From Mumia flava (GTDB lineage: Bacteria > Actinomycetota > Actinomycetes > Propionibacteriales > Nocardioidaceae), in the NCBI RefSeq assembly GCF_002797495.1, contig NZ_PGEZ01000004.1:1-64000 (forward strand): a stretch of 64,000 nt of DNA, given 5' to 3'. Below are positions 1 to 7,789 of this stretch, piece by piece. The stretch's first letter is position 1, and every line of letters begins with the position of its first letter. The position numbers and the translations under genes are program-made. Below the pieces are notes generated by a model. That model did no database searches. It saw nothing but the letters and a program-made list of their open reading frames with translations, and was not told the DNA's origin.

Positions 1-693
1 GACGCCGACCGCACCGCCCTGCTGCTGAACGGCACCACCACCGGCCCCACCCCGATCGCCGACGTCCTCAACGTCGGACGCACCCAACGCCTCGCGACCA
101 AGAAACAACGCCGCGCCGTCCGCGCCCGCCAACACGGCCGCTGCGCCAACCCCGGCTGCTCGCACACCGTCCTGGAGTTCCACCACGTCGCCTGGTGGAC
201 CCGCGACGGCGGCCCCACCGACCTGCACAACATCATCGGCCTCTGCCCCCGCTGCCACGCCCGGGTCCACACCGGCACCCTCACCATCGAACCTGACGGC
301 CACCGCGGGTTCACCTTCACCACCACCAACCGCGCCCAGCACAAACGCCGACTCGAAGACCACGCACGCATCCAGCGCGAGAAGCTCCGCACCTTCCTCC
401 GCCGCCTCACCCGCGACGCCGGCCTCACCCCCACGCGGCCGACCACCGGCACCGGTGTCAGCCCTGGCGCCAACCCTGGCCCGAAGGTGAGCACGACGCC
501 GAGGTTCGAGGAGTGGACTGGGTCTCCGAGCCCCGCCGCCACCAGGGCCACGCGCCCCGACGGAACGGGGACGCCGCCACGAGCAGGCGAAGACCAGACA
601 CCGCCACCGAGGACGTCCGGCCAAACCAGCACCGAACCACCGCCCAGGCCGAAGACCCTGCAGCTCCGCCCCCGCATCCACGCCCGCACCTAG
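1..693 (+). CDS. DUF222/HNH endonuclease-domain protein (13E12 type), 3' end
   Basis: Only the last 230 codons are in the window; the reading frame is open from base 1 to the TAG at 691-693. The visible part holds an HNH zinc-finger nuclease module: RQHGRCANPGC supplies the first CxxxxC-type pair, EFHHVAWW the catalytic His-His, then N at DLHNIIGLC, and LCPRCHARVH closes the metal site. The tail is rich in Pro, Thr and Gly and looks disordered, as is usual for this family. Members are multicopy in actinobacteria and their substrate is mostly unknown. A second family member lies at 52430. The N-terminal DUF222 region would be upstream of the window. Family assignment is firm, function is not. 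Confidence 0.85.
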   Translation, partial: DADRTALLLNGTTTGPTPIADVLNVGRTQRLATKKQRRAVRARQHGRCANPGCSHTVLEFHHVAWWTRDGGPTDLHNIIGLCPRCHARVHTGTLTIEPDGHRGFTFTTTNRAQHKRRLEDHARIQREKLRTFLRRLTRDAGLTPTRPTTGTGVSPGANPGPKVSTTPRFEEWTGSPSPAATRATRPDGTGTPPRAGEDQTPPPRTSGQTSTEPPPRPKTLQLRPRIHART

Positions 694-841
694 ACCACGC
701 TCGACAAGACCGAGACCCTCTGCAACACGACCGAACAGCCCGCCGGAGAACACCGACGGGCCCGTTCGCACGCCCACACGCTGCCGCCCTCTCAGCACCT
801 CGTGGCGCGTGCGACCCGGCAGTGTTCTCGCGACGGCGACC

Positions 842-919
842 GGCCAGCAGCTCAGGCCAGCAGCTCAGACCAGCAGCTCAGGCCAGCAGCTCAGGCCAGC
901 AGCTCAGACCAGCAGCTCC
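842..919. repeat. 13-bp tandem repeat, six copies, overlapping the rdgB stop
   Basis: Six head-to-tail units of GRCCAGCAGCTCA (plus-strand reading, third-to-last unit variants only at base 2 and the last base) run without gaps. Read on the minus strand the unit is TGAGCTGCTGGYC. The unit at 907-919 is the coding end of rdgB (codons for Glu-Leu-Leu-Val), and the stop TGA begins the next unit, so the array looks like expansion of the gene's own 3' end. Confidence 0.9.
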
Positions 920-1512
920 ACCAGGTGCGGGACCATCGCCCGCAGGGCCCGGCCGCGGTGGCTGATCGCGTCCTTGTCGGACGCACTGAGCTCCGCGGTC
1001 GACACCTCGTACCCCTCCGCGACGAAGAGCGGGTCGTAGCCGAAGCCACCGTCACCCGTCGGGCCCCGCTGGACCCGCCCCGGCATGACGCCGAGCTCGA
1101 CCACTTCGGCGCCCCCCGGCAGCACCAGGGCCATCGCGCACCGGAACTGCGCCGTCCGACGCTCGTCCGGGACATCGGCAAGCTGGTCCAGGAGAAGAGC
1201 GTTGTTGCGTTCGTCGGACTTCGGCCGTCCTCCCCAGCGCGCCGAGAGCACGCCTGGCATGCCGTTCAACGCGTCCACGCACAGCCCGGAGTCGTCCGCG
1301 AGCGACGGCAGACCCGTGGCGACCGCGGCGGCGCGCGCCTTCAGGAGGGCATTGCCCTCGAAGGTGGGCTGGTCCTCCACCGGCTCCTCGAAATCACCGA
1401 TGTCGTCCAGCCCGAGGACCTTGACGCCCCCGACCTGCGGTTCGAGGATCCGGCGCAGCTCGACCAGCTTGCCCTGGTTGTGGCTCGCCAGGACGACCGT
1501 GCGGTCGCTCAC
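904..1512 (-). CDS. rdgB: RdgB/HAM1 non-canonical purine NTP pyrophosphatase (XTP/dITP diphosphatase)
   Basis: A 202-residue protein that hydrolyses XTP, dITP and ITP to the monophosphates and so keeps deaminated purines out of DNA and RNA. The family signatures are all present: [11 protein letters not shown] near the N-terminus (phosphate binding), [12 protein letters not shown] in the middle, GVLSARWGG, and FGYDPLF before the C-terminus. The start is the GTG at 1512, whose GTGA overlaps the TGA of rph, so translation is probably coupled. It is the last gene of murI, MBL hydrolase, rph, rdgB, the order also seen in mycobacteria. A 13-bp repeat array begins inside its last codons. Confidence 0.95.
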   Translation of the reverse strand: MSDRTVVLASHNQGKLVELRRILEPQVGGVKVLGLDDIGDFEEPVEDQPTFEGNALLKARAAAVATGLPSLADDSGLCVDALNGMPGVLSARWGGRPKSDERNNALLLDQLADVPDERRTAQFRCAMALVLPGGAEVVELGVMPGRVQRGPTGDGGFGYDPLFVAEGYEVSTAELSASDKDAISHRGRALRAMVPHLVELLV

Positions 1513-2276
1513 GCGCCCGGCCCGCCTGCGTCCGCGCCGTGCGTCTCGAGCGACTGGATCTGCAACGCCGTCAGGTCGGCGCACCCCTTCTCCGCGAGGC
1601 CCAGCAACGCATCCAGCTCGGCCCGGTCGAACGGCGCGCCCTCCGCCGTGCCCTGGACCTCGACGAATGACCCCGCACCCGTCATCACGACGTTCATGTC
1701 GGTCTCGGCGCGCACGTCCTCGGAGTACGGGAGGTCGAGCATCGGGGTTCCGTCGATGATCCCGACCGACACGGCTGCGACCGAGCCGGTCAGCGGATCG
1801 CCGACCAGCGCACCGCGCTCCCGCAGAGTGGCGACCGCGTCCGCCAGCGCGACGTACGCGCCCGTGATCGCCGCGGTCCGCGTACCGCCGTCGGCCTGGA
1901 GGACGTCGCAGTCGATCACGATCGTGTTCTCGCCGAGCGCCTTGTAGTCGACGACGGCGCGCAGCGACCGCCCGATCAGGCGCGAGATCTCGTGCGTACG
2001 CCCACCGATGCGGCCCTTGACGGACTCGCGGTCCGAGCGCGTGTTGGTCGCGCGCGGGAGCATCGCGTACTCCGCCGTGACCCAGCCGAGGCCGGAGTCG
2101 CGCCGCCACCGGGGGACCCCTTCGGTCGCGCTGGCCGCGCACAGCACCCGGGTCCGTCCGAACTCGACGAGCACCGACCCCTCGGCGTGGTCCAGCCAGT
2201 TGCGGGTGATCGTGACGGGGCGCAGCTCGTCGAGCGCGCGCCCGTCGACTCGGGAGGTCTCAGCAGACGTGGTCAT
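1509..2276 (-). CDS. rph: Ribonuclease PH
   Basis: A 255-residue phosphorolytic 3'-5' exoribonuclease that trims tRNA 3' ends. The sequence [19 protein letters not shown] followed by [24 protein letters not shown] is the diagnostic RNase PH segment, with the Arg residues that bind phosphate; [18 protein letters not shown] follows. The ATG at 2276 gives the normal family length. The gene begins 19 bases after the MBL hydrolase stop and its own stop overlaps the rdgB start by 4 bases, so it sits in the middle of a four-gene operon. Confidence 0.95.
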   Translation of the reverse strand: MTTSAETSRVDGRALDELRPVTITRNWLDHAEGSVLVEFGRTRVLCAASATEGVPRWRRDSGLGWVTAEYAMLPRATNTRSDRESVKGRIGGRTHEISRLIGRSLRAVVDYKALGENTIVIDCDVLQADGGTRTAAITGAYVALADAVATLRERGALVGDPLTGSVAAVSVGIIDGTPMLDLPYSEDVRAETDMNVVMTGAGSFVEVQGTAEGAPFDRAELDALLGLAEKGCADLTALQIQSLETHGADAGGPGA

Positions 2277-2295
2277 GCCCCCGAGACTAACGGCG

Positions 2296-3057
2296 TCAGA
2301 GGACGTAGACCCCGCCCGGTTCGACCAGCTCGCTCGGACCGTCGAACGTCGCCTTCGCCTCGGCTGCGACCGCGTCGTGATCCGTCCACGACGGCACGTG
2401 CGTGAGCAGCAGACGACCGACCTCCGCCGCCGCGGCGGCCTCACCCGCGTCGGAGCCCGTCAGATGGAGCTCCGGCGGGTTGTTGGGACGGTCCACGAAG
2501 GACGCCTCGCACAGGAACAGGTCGGCGCCCGCCGCCAGCTCCACCAGGGCCTGGGTCGGGCCGGTGTCGCCGGAGTACGCCACGGTCCCGGAGCCGTCGC
2601 TGATCCGCAGGCCGTACGCCTCGACCGGGTGGACCAGCTCGCGCGGGAGGATGGTGAACGGGCCGAGCGTCACGATCTCGTGGTCGGCCCACTCGTGGAT
2701 CGCGAACTCCTCGTGCATCCCGGGATCGTGCGGCAGGTCGTACGCGTCCGCGAACCGGTCGGCACATCCGGCGGGCCCCCAGAGCGGGATGCGCGCCAAC
2801 GGACCCTCGGGGTGGTACTTGCGGTACACGTACGTTCCGCAGATGTCCATGTAGTGGTCGGGATGCAGGTGCGAGATCACGATCGCATCGACGTCGCGCA
2901 GGTCGACCAGCTGCTGGAGCGGTGTCAGCGCACCGTTCCCGAGGTCGACGACCAGGCGGTACGTCCCGCCTTCGTACGGCGCCTCGAACAGGTAGCAGCT
3001 GGCGGCCGAGTCGGCCGACGGGTACGAGCCGGCGCAGCCGACGACGGTCATCCTCAC
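2296..3057 (-). CDS. Metallo-beta-lactamase-fold hydrolase (Rv1339-like)
   Basis: A 253-residue MBL-fold protein. The metal-binding motif HLHPDH is at residues 63-68 and a later region YSGDTGPT supplies the bridging Asp. The opening [11 protein letters not shown] with a substrate-access region and no lactamase or glyoxalase II hallmarks places it with the RNase Z-like/Rv1339 group; in M. tuberculosis that orthologue has been reported as an atypical class II cyclic AMP phosphodiesterase, so a cyclic nucleotide role is possible but inferred. Start is taken as GTG 3057, which overlaps the murI TGA by 4 bases; ATG 3051 is an alternative. Position between murI and rph is conserved. Confidence 0.85.
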   Translation of the reverse strand: MRMTVVGCAGSYPSADSAASCYLFEAPYEGGTYRLVVDLGNGALTPLQQLVDLRDVDAIVISHLHPDHYMDICGTYVYRKYHPEGPLARIPLWGPAGCADRFADAYDLPHDPGMHEEFAIHEWADHEIVTLGPFTILPRELVHPVEAYGLRISDGSGTVAYSGDTGPTQALVELAAGADLFLCEASFVDRPNNPPELHLTGSDAGEAAAAAEVGRLLLTHVPSWTDHDAVAAEAKATFDGPSELVEPGGVYVL

Positions 3058-3875
3058 CGTGCGACCTCCACCGGAGCCAGCCACGCGAACTGGTCCACCT
3101 GCTCGATCTCGGGTCCGAGGAAGCGCTGGCCGAGGGTCCGGAACTCCTCGGGCTGCCCGGTCGTCAGGAATCGGTGCCCAGGATGCGGAGCCCGCAAGTC
3201 ACGCTCCAGGCCGTGCTTGACCAGGAGGGCGTAGACGTCCTTCGCCGTCTCCTCCGCACTGCTGACCAGCGTCACGTCGTCGCCCATCACGTACGAGATC
3301 ACCCCGGTCAGCAGCGGGTAGTGGGTACATCCGAGCACCAGCGTGTCGACGCCGGCTGCCTGCAACGGTTGCAGGTACGAGCGTGCCACGTCCAGCAGCT
3401 CGGGGCCCGACGTGATGCCGCGTTCGACGAACTCGACGAACCGCGGACAGGCCTGCACCACGAGATCGACCGCCGGGTTCGCGGCGAACGCGTCGTCGTA
3501 GGCCATCGAGGCCTTCGTCGCGCGTGTGCAGATCACGCCGACGTGGCCGTTGCGGGTCGCTGCCACGGCACGGCGGGTCGCCGGCACGATCACCTCGACG
3601 ACCGGCACCTCGTAGCGCTCCCGAGCGTCGCGCAGCACGGCCGCGCTCGCCGAGTTGCACGCGATCACGAGCGCCTTGACGCCCTGGGCGACGAGGTGGT
3701 CGAGACACTCCAGCGCATACTCGCGCACCTCGCCGATCGGCTTCGGGCCGTACGGCTGGCGCGCGGTGTCGCCGAGGTAGAGGACGCGCTCGTCGGGCAG
3801 CTGGTCGATCACGGCGCGGGCCACGGTGAGGCCACCGAAGCCGGAGTCGAAGATGCCGATGGGCGCGTCGTTCAC
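3054..3875 (-). CDS. murI: Glutamate racemase
   Basis: A 273-residue racemase making D-glutamate for peptidoglycan. The catalytic acid/base cysteines are visible: IACNSAS (Cys73) and LGCTHYPLL (Cys183), together with the N-terminal [13 protein letters not shown] and [12 protein letters not shown]. The start is the GTG at 3875. A TAGGCT hexamer lies 7 bases upstream, suggesting a leaderless transcript and supporting this start over longer in-frame options. First gene of the murI, MBL, rph, rdgB operon; the downstream gene overlaps its stop by 4 bases. Confidence 0.95.
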   Translation of the reverse strand: MNDAPIGIFDSGFGGLTVARAVIDQLPDERVLYLGDTARQPYGPKPIGEVREYALECLDHLVAQGVKALVIACNSASAAVLRDARERYEVPVVEVIVPATRRAVAATRNGHVGVICTRATKASMAYDDAFAANPAVDLVVQACPRFVEFVERGITSGPELLDVARSYLQPLQAAGVDTLVLGCTHYPLLTGVISYVMGDDVTLVSSAEETAKDVYALLVKHGLERDLRAPHPGHRFLTTGQPEEFRTLGQRFLGPEIEQVDQFAWLAPVEVAR

Positions 3876-3882
3876 CCGAGCG

Positions 3883-3888
3883 AGCCTA
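3883..3888 (-). promoter_or_regulatory. Leaderless -10 element of murI
   Basis: TAGGCT ends 7 bases before the GTG start of murI; spacing fits a transcript that begins at the start codon. Confidence 0.55.
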
Positions 3889-3955
3889 GTGGCGGATTCA
3901 CACGTACGAAACACAATGCGTCCCATCCCACAACCGCGTGTTCACCTCCGGGCCG

Positions 3956-4798
3956 TCAGCGGACCTCACAGGTCGCCGGCGGCTCGAACGTCTTCAGGTC
4001 CATCGGGTCCGGGTGCTCGACGACGTCCTCGACGACTGCCATGAACGGATGCTCCGCTGCCTGGGCGGAGACGACGACGCCTTCCTCGGGGACGACGAGG
4101 GTCTTCTCGAGCCCGGAGTCGGCCTTGTAGCCGACCTCGAACGCCACCGCGTGCGTGAGCGGCTCGCAGGCGACGAGCTCGAAGTCCATGAACACCGCCT
4201 CGCCCGGCGCCACGGTGAACGGCTCGAACGTCGTCGGGACCGGCGCGTCGTCCGGCCCCTCCGCGACGAGCAGGGTCTCGGTGGTGGAGTCACCGAGGAG
4301 AACGAGGTAGTGCCGCCAGTACTGGCCGGCGCCGCAGCCCTGCGGCGCCAGATGCCAGACCGGCGGGTCGTCGCGGGACTCGTTGCGCACCTCGATCGTG
4401 CGGACGTCGATCGCGGTCAGCTCCGCGGTCGTCGGCAACGCGAGATGCAGGCGGACGGTCCCGAACTCCGCCATCTGCATCGACGCCTCGACGGCGTCCG
4501 CGACCGGGTCGAGACCACTCTCGAATGACGACGCGTCCGCCGGGTCCGTCCAGCCGACGGCGCCTCGGTACGAGCAGCCGTTGCCGGGGAAGGAGACGTC
4601 GACGTCGAAGCGGGCCGCGTCGGCCTTCGCGACGCCTTCGTCGGCGGCCTCGTCCCCGACGCGCTGGACGATCAGGGTCCCGAGGATCACGGCGGCTGCG
4701 GTGCCGGCCGCACTCAGGAGGGCGACCAGCCGCGTTCCGGGTCGGCGCGGACCGCCCGCGCCTGCCGGTCCTGGTGCGTCGCTGTCACGCTCGGACAC
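3956..4798 (-). CDS. Membrane-anchored extracellular protein of unknown function
   Basis: A 280-residue protein I do not recognise. A short basic, Pro/Gly-rich cytoplasmic tail (about 22 residues) is followed by one hydrophobic segment, LVALLSAAGTAAAVILGTL, and then a long soluble region outside the membrane with three or four cysteines (around NGCSY, QGCGAG, VACEPL and TCEV). The segment order suggests a single-pass anchor with an all-beta domain. GTG 4798 follows a GAGGGGGCG ribosome-binding site. It stands alone between murI and a divergent DinB gene, within the stretch inserted into the otherwise conserved murI-cysM block. Confidence 0.7.
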   Translation of the reverse strand: MSERDSDAPGPAGAGGPRRPGTRLVALLSAAGTAAAVILGTLIVQRVGDEAADEGVAKADAARFDVDVSFPGNGCSYRGAVGWTDPADASSFESGLDPVADAVEASMQMAEFGTVRLHLALPTTAELTAIDVRTIEVRNESRDDPPVWHLAPQGCGAGQYWRHYLVLLGDSTTETLLVAEGPDDAPVPTTFEPFTVAPGEAVFMDFELVACEPLTHAVAFEVGYKADSGLEKTLVVPEEGVVVSAQAAEHPFMAVVEDVVEHPDPMDLKTFEPPATCEVR

Positions 4799-4926
4799 GG
4801 TTTCGCCCCCTCGATCCGCCCTCCTTCACGGTCACCCCGGCCGTCGGCCCTGGCAAGGACGTTGCTCGACGAGTCCGCGCGAGCGCGCGCGATGCTCGAG
4901 ACCCCCGACCGTGCCACTCTGTGCGG

Positions 4927-5430
4927 ATGAGACGTGTCCCGTTCACCGGTGACGAGAAGCAGAGCCTGTACGTGGCGCTCGACCGGCACCGCGACGCGCT
5001 GCTGTGGAAGCTCGAGGGGTTGTCCGAGGACGACCTGCGGCGGTCCGTCGTACCGTCGGGGACGTCCTTGCTCGGCATGCTCAAGCACCTGGCGTCGGTC
5101 GAGTACAACTGGTTCTGCGGAACCTTCGGCCGCGAGTCGCTGGAGGTTCCGTACTCCGACGACGACTGGGACTCCGACTGGCGGATCGAGCCGTGGGAGA
5201 CGACCGAGGGTGTGCTGGAGTACTACGCGATGGCCCGCAGGGACGCGGACGCGGTGATCGACGAGCTGGACCTGACCGACACCGGCACCGCGTGGTACGG
5301 CCCGACCGTGACGCTGCGCTGGGTGCTGATCCACATGGTCGAGGAGGTCTGCCGCCACGCCGGGCACGCGGACATCATCCGCGAGCTGCTCGACGGGCGC
5401 ACCGGGTCGTTCGAGGACTACCCCGGCTGA
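4927..5430 (+). CDS. DinB/DUF664 family protein, mycothiol S-transferase-like
   Basis: A 167-residue four-helix DinB-superfamily protein. The metal-binding histidines are His54 (MLKHLASVEYNW), His136 (LIHMVEEVCRH) and His147 or His144 (RHAGHADIIRE), the arrangement of the actinobacterial DUF664 group, several of which use mycothiol as the thiol co-substrate. The typical C-terminal HAGHADIIRELLDG is intact. Start is ATG 4927; an in-frame GTG at 4921 would add two residues. The specific substrate cannot be read from sequence. It converges on the Ig-like secreted protein gene with a hairpin between them. Confidence 0.85.
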   Translation: MRRVPFTGDEKQSLYVALDRHRDALLWKLEGLSEDDLRRSVVPSGTSLLGMLKHLASVEYNWFCGTFGRESLEVPYSDDDWDSDWRIEPWETTEGVLEYYAMARRDADAVIDELDLTDTGTAWYGPTVTLRWVLIHMVEEVCRHAGHADIIRELLDGRTGSFEDYPG

Positions 5431-5447
5431 GCCGCACCCGCCGGCTC
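5429..5447. terminator. Bidirectional hairpin between convergent genes
   Basis: GAGCCG and CGGCTC form a 6-bp stem with a 7-base loop exactly between the DinB stop codon and the stop of the facing gene. No U tract, as is common in high-GC actinobacteria. Confidence 0.5.
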
Positions 5448-5448
5448 G

Positions 5449-7671
5449 TCAGCGACGGCGTACGGTGACCGCCTTCGAGACGCTCGGCGCCACCAGGTCC
5501 GCACGCGAGCCGAGGTACGAGACGCGAACGCGGTGCCGGCCGCGCTTCAGCGCGCCGGCCCGGATCTTGACCGAGAACGTCCCGTCGGCACGCAGCGACG
5601 CGCGCGTGACGTTCCTGCCGTCGACCTGCACGACCACCGTGTGCTTCCGCAGGTTGGCGTGCGGCTTCGTGGGCACGCGGACCCGTCCGGCGACCGTCAG
5701 CTTCGTACCGGCCCGGATCGTCGCGGGACGCGCCGTCGCTGCGACGGTGCTGCGGTGCAGCACCGTCTGGAGCCGCGTCGGCGAGGCCGACGCCGCGTAG
5801 ACACGCTCCGCCGGGGCGAACCGCGCGACGAGGCGCGCGACTCCACCGGGCAGCCGTACACCTGCGAGCGTCGCCGTCCCCGCAGAGCTGACCGGACGTG
5901 TGCCGAGGAGCCTGCTGCCGGCGTAGAACCGCACCGTGCCACCGACCCTGGTTCGATCCGCGGCGGTGACCTTCGCCGTCAGCGCGATGGTCCTGCCCGC
6001 GACGATCGATCCCGACACGCTGCTGGCGAGCGTCGTCCGCGTCGCCCTCCGAGCCTCGGTGAGGACGTTCAGGTCGGAGAGCGTCTCGTCGCTGTCCCAC
6101 CTGTTCGCCGTGGCCACGTCGGTCACGCCGACGGACAGCTCGTACGGCGTGGTCGCCGACGCTGCGACGTCGGACGCAGCGACCCGGTACGTCGGCCCGT
6201 TCGCACCCTCGATCGCGACCGGCTCGTCGGCGCCGCGCTGCCGGTACCACTGGTACCGCAGCGTCACCGGGTCGGTCGAGGCGCCGGTGTCCCACCACCA
6301 CGGCTCGGCGTCCGCCTCCAGGACGTCGCCGACGAGAGCGTCCTGGTCGGGTGCGGTCGAGTTGGCGACGGTGACGGCGTAGCCCTCGCCCAGGGTGCTC
6401 GGCGAGGCAGCCGTGCACGTCTTGGGCGACCAGCTGTCGCGGACCGCGAGCGTCGTGTCCGGGCCGGACGCCGTCGGAGACGCCGAGTACGGCAGGTCCA
6501 GGCCGGCGGCGTCCGCGAGGCTCCACGGGCGGAACGAGCCCGAGTCGAACCGCCAGGAGGAGGTGACCGACACCGTGGCTGCCGACAGCACCGCCTGGGC
6601 GTACTTGCGCGGCGGCAGGGTGTACGGGGTGCTCTGGGCGATCGGCGCCGCGGCGGTCCAGGCCTTCCCGAGGAGGTTCCCGGAGCCCAGGGCGCCGCTC
6701 GCGATCAGCAGCGGCGCCACGTCGTCCTCCACGACGTCGGACAGCCCCGGCGACACCGTGGCCCGGACCCTGCTCGTCGTCGTGACGCCCAGCGGCTCCT
6801 CCGCCGCCCGACCGGTGTCGTTGTAGATCGCCTCGTCCCCGACACCGCCGCGGCATCCCACGACCCGCGCCGCCGGCGTCGGCCGCCGGGTGATCGTCAG
6901 GTAGCCCAACGGGCTCCAGCCGGTCAGGTCGGCGTCGGTGAGCTTCTCGACGAGCTGCACGAGACACCGTGTCCCCGGCGGGATCGAGCATCGGACCAAG
7001 GAGAAGTGGAACGCGGCGGTCAGCAGGGACCGGGCGGCCTCGGCCTGCTGCGCCTGCGTCTTCTGTGCCCGGCTGGGCACGGAGTCGAACGTCGGCAGCG
7101 TCCAGCGGAACCGCGGCTCCGCTGCGCACGGGAGCACGACCGGGTTCGCGATGCGGCCGGTCAGACACGTGACGGGCGCCGTGAGCGCCTGGTGCGCGGA
7201 GATGATGGAGAAGGTGTGGCGGCCGACCCACGCGGGCAGCCACGGGTTCCAGGTGCCGGGGTCGATCGCCTCGTACTCCCCCGCCGGGCCGCCCGAGCTC
7301 GGCCGGACGTGCCAGAGGTTGCGCGGGTCCGCGCTGTTGCACGGGAGGAACGACGCCGGTCCCGTCCCTGCGAGGTTGTACAGGCACTGGCGCGTCCCCG
7401 ACGCGTGCACCGCGATCTGGAACGCCCCGCCGATCATGGGGTCGCCGTCGACGAAGCGGAAGTCGTAGGTCCGCTCCGGGACGAGTGACGTGAGATCCGC
7501 CATCGTGATCGGGTACAGGCAGTCCAGCGCCGCATCGCAGCCCGCGATGTCCTCCGGCGCCGCCGCCGCCGGCGGTGCGACTGCTGCGAGGCCCGCGGTC
7601 GCGAGCGTGAGTGCGAGCGCTGCCGCCGCGAGGCCTCCGAGGACCGATCGTGGCCGTCGTGGGTTGGTCAT
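5449..7671 (-). CDS. Large secreted protein with Ig-like repeats
   Basis: A 740-residue exported protein. The N-terminus is a classical signal peptide (MTNPRRPRS then a hydrophobic Ala/Leu stretch ending in PPAAAAPED). The first half has paired cysteines and a Trp/Tyr-rich region with no family I can name; the middle has an Ig-like YQWYRQRG block; the last about 230 residues carry two Big_3-type modules (TVRFYAGSRLLGTRPV and GTFSVKIRAGALKRGRHRV). ATG 7671 follows a GGGGGAG ribosome-binding site. It is divergent from a SARP-type regulator with 118 bases between, so that regulator may control it. Role in surface structure or adhesion is inference. Confidence 0.75.
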   Translation of the reverse strand: MTNPRRPRSVLGGLAAAALALTLATAGLAAVAPPAAAAPEDIAGCDAALDCLYPITMADLTSLVPERTYDFRFVDGDPMIGGAFQIAVHASGTRQCLYNLAGTGPASFLPCNSADPRNLWHVRPSSGGPAGEYEAIDPGTWNPWLPAWVGRHTFSIISAHQALTAPVTCLTGRIANPVVLPCAAEPRFRWTLPTFDSVPSRAQKTQAQQAEAARSLLTAAFHFSLVRCSIPPGTRCLVQLVEKLTDADLTGWSPLGYLTITRRPTPAARVVGCRGGVGDEAIYNDTGRAAEEPLGVTTTSRVRATVSPGLSDVVEDDVAPLLIASGALGSGNLLGKAWTAAAPIAQSTPYTLPPRKYAQAVLSAATVSVTSSWRFDSGSFRPWSLADAAGLDLPYSASPTASGPDTTLAVRDSWSPKTCTAASPSTLGEGYAVTVANSTAPDQDALVGDVLEADAEPWWWDTGASTDPVTLRYQWYRQRGADEPVAIEGANGPTYRVAASDVAASATTPYELSVGVTDVATANRWDSDETLSDLNVLTEARRATRTTLASSVSGSIVAGRTIALTAKVTAADRTRVGGTVRFYAGSRLLGTRPVSSAGTATLAGVRLPGGVARLVARFAPAERVYAASASPTRLQTVLHRSTVAATARPATIRAGTKLTVAGRVRVPTKPHANLRKHTVVVQVDGRNVTRASLRADGTFSVKIRAGALKRGRHRVRVSYLGSRADLVAPSVSKAVTVRRR

Positions 7672-7777
7672 GGCATCTCCCCCGTCATCCGATACAGCCG
7701 CACGCGAACCTAGGCGCCGTGCGTTCCGTCCGCGTTCTGTCTGCCGCAAACGCCGCGCACGCCTCCGTGGAGATCCT

Positions 7778-7783
7778 TAGATT
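7778..7783 (+). promoter_or_regulatory. Leaderless -10 element of the SARP-type regulator
   Basis: TAGATT ends 6 bases before the ATG at 7790, and no purine-rich ribosome-binding site is present. Confidence 0.5.
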
Positions 7784-7789
7784 TCCTCC

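Noticed and set aside
802-1947. Plus-strand open frames over rdgB and rph
   Set aside because: They are Arg/Pro-rich mirror frames of two well-conserved genes and have no recognisable domain.
4927-5430. DNA-damage protein DinB (polymerase IV)
   Set aside because: The name is shared only by history; the three His and small helical fold mark the DinB/DUF664 metalloenzyme superfamily, not the polymerase.
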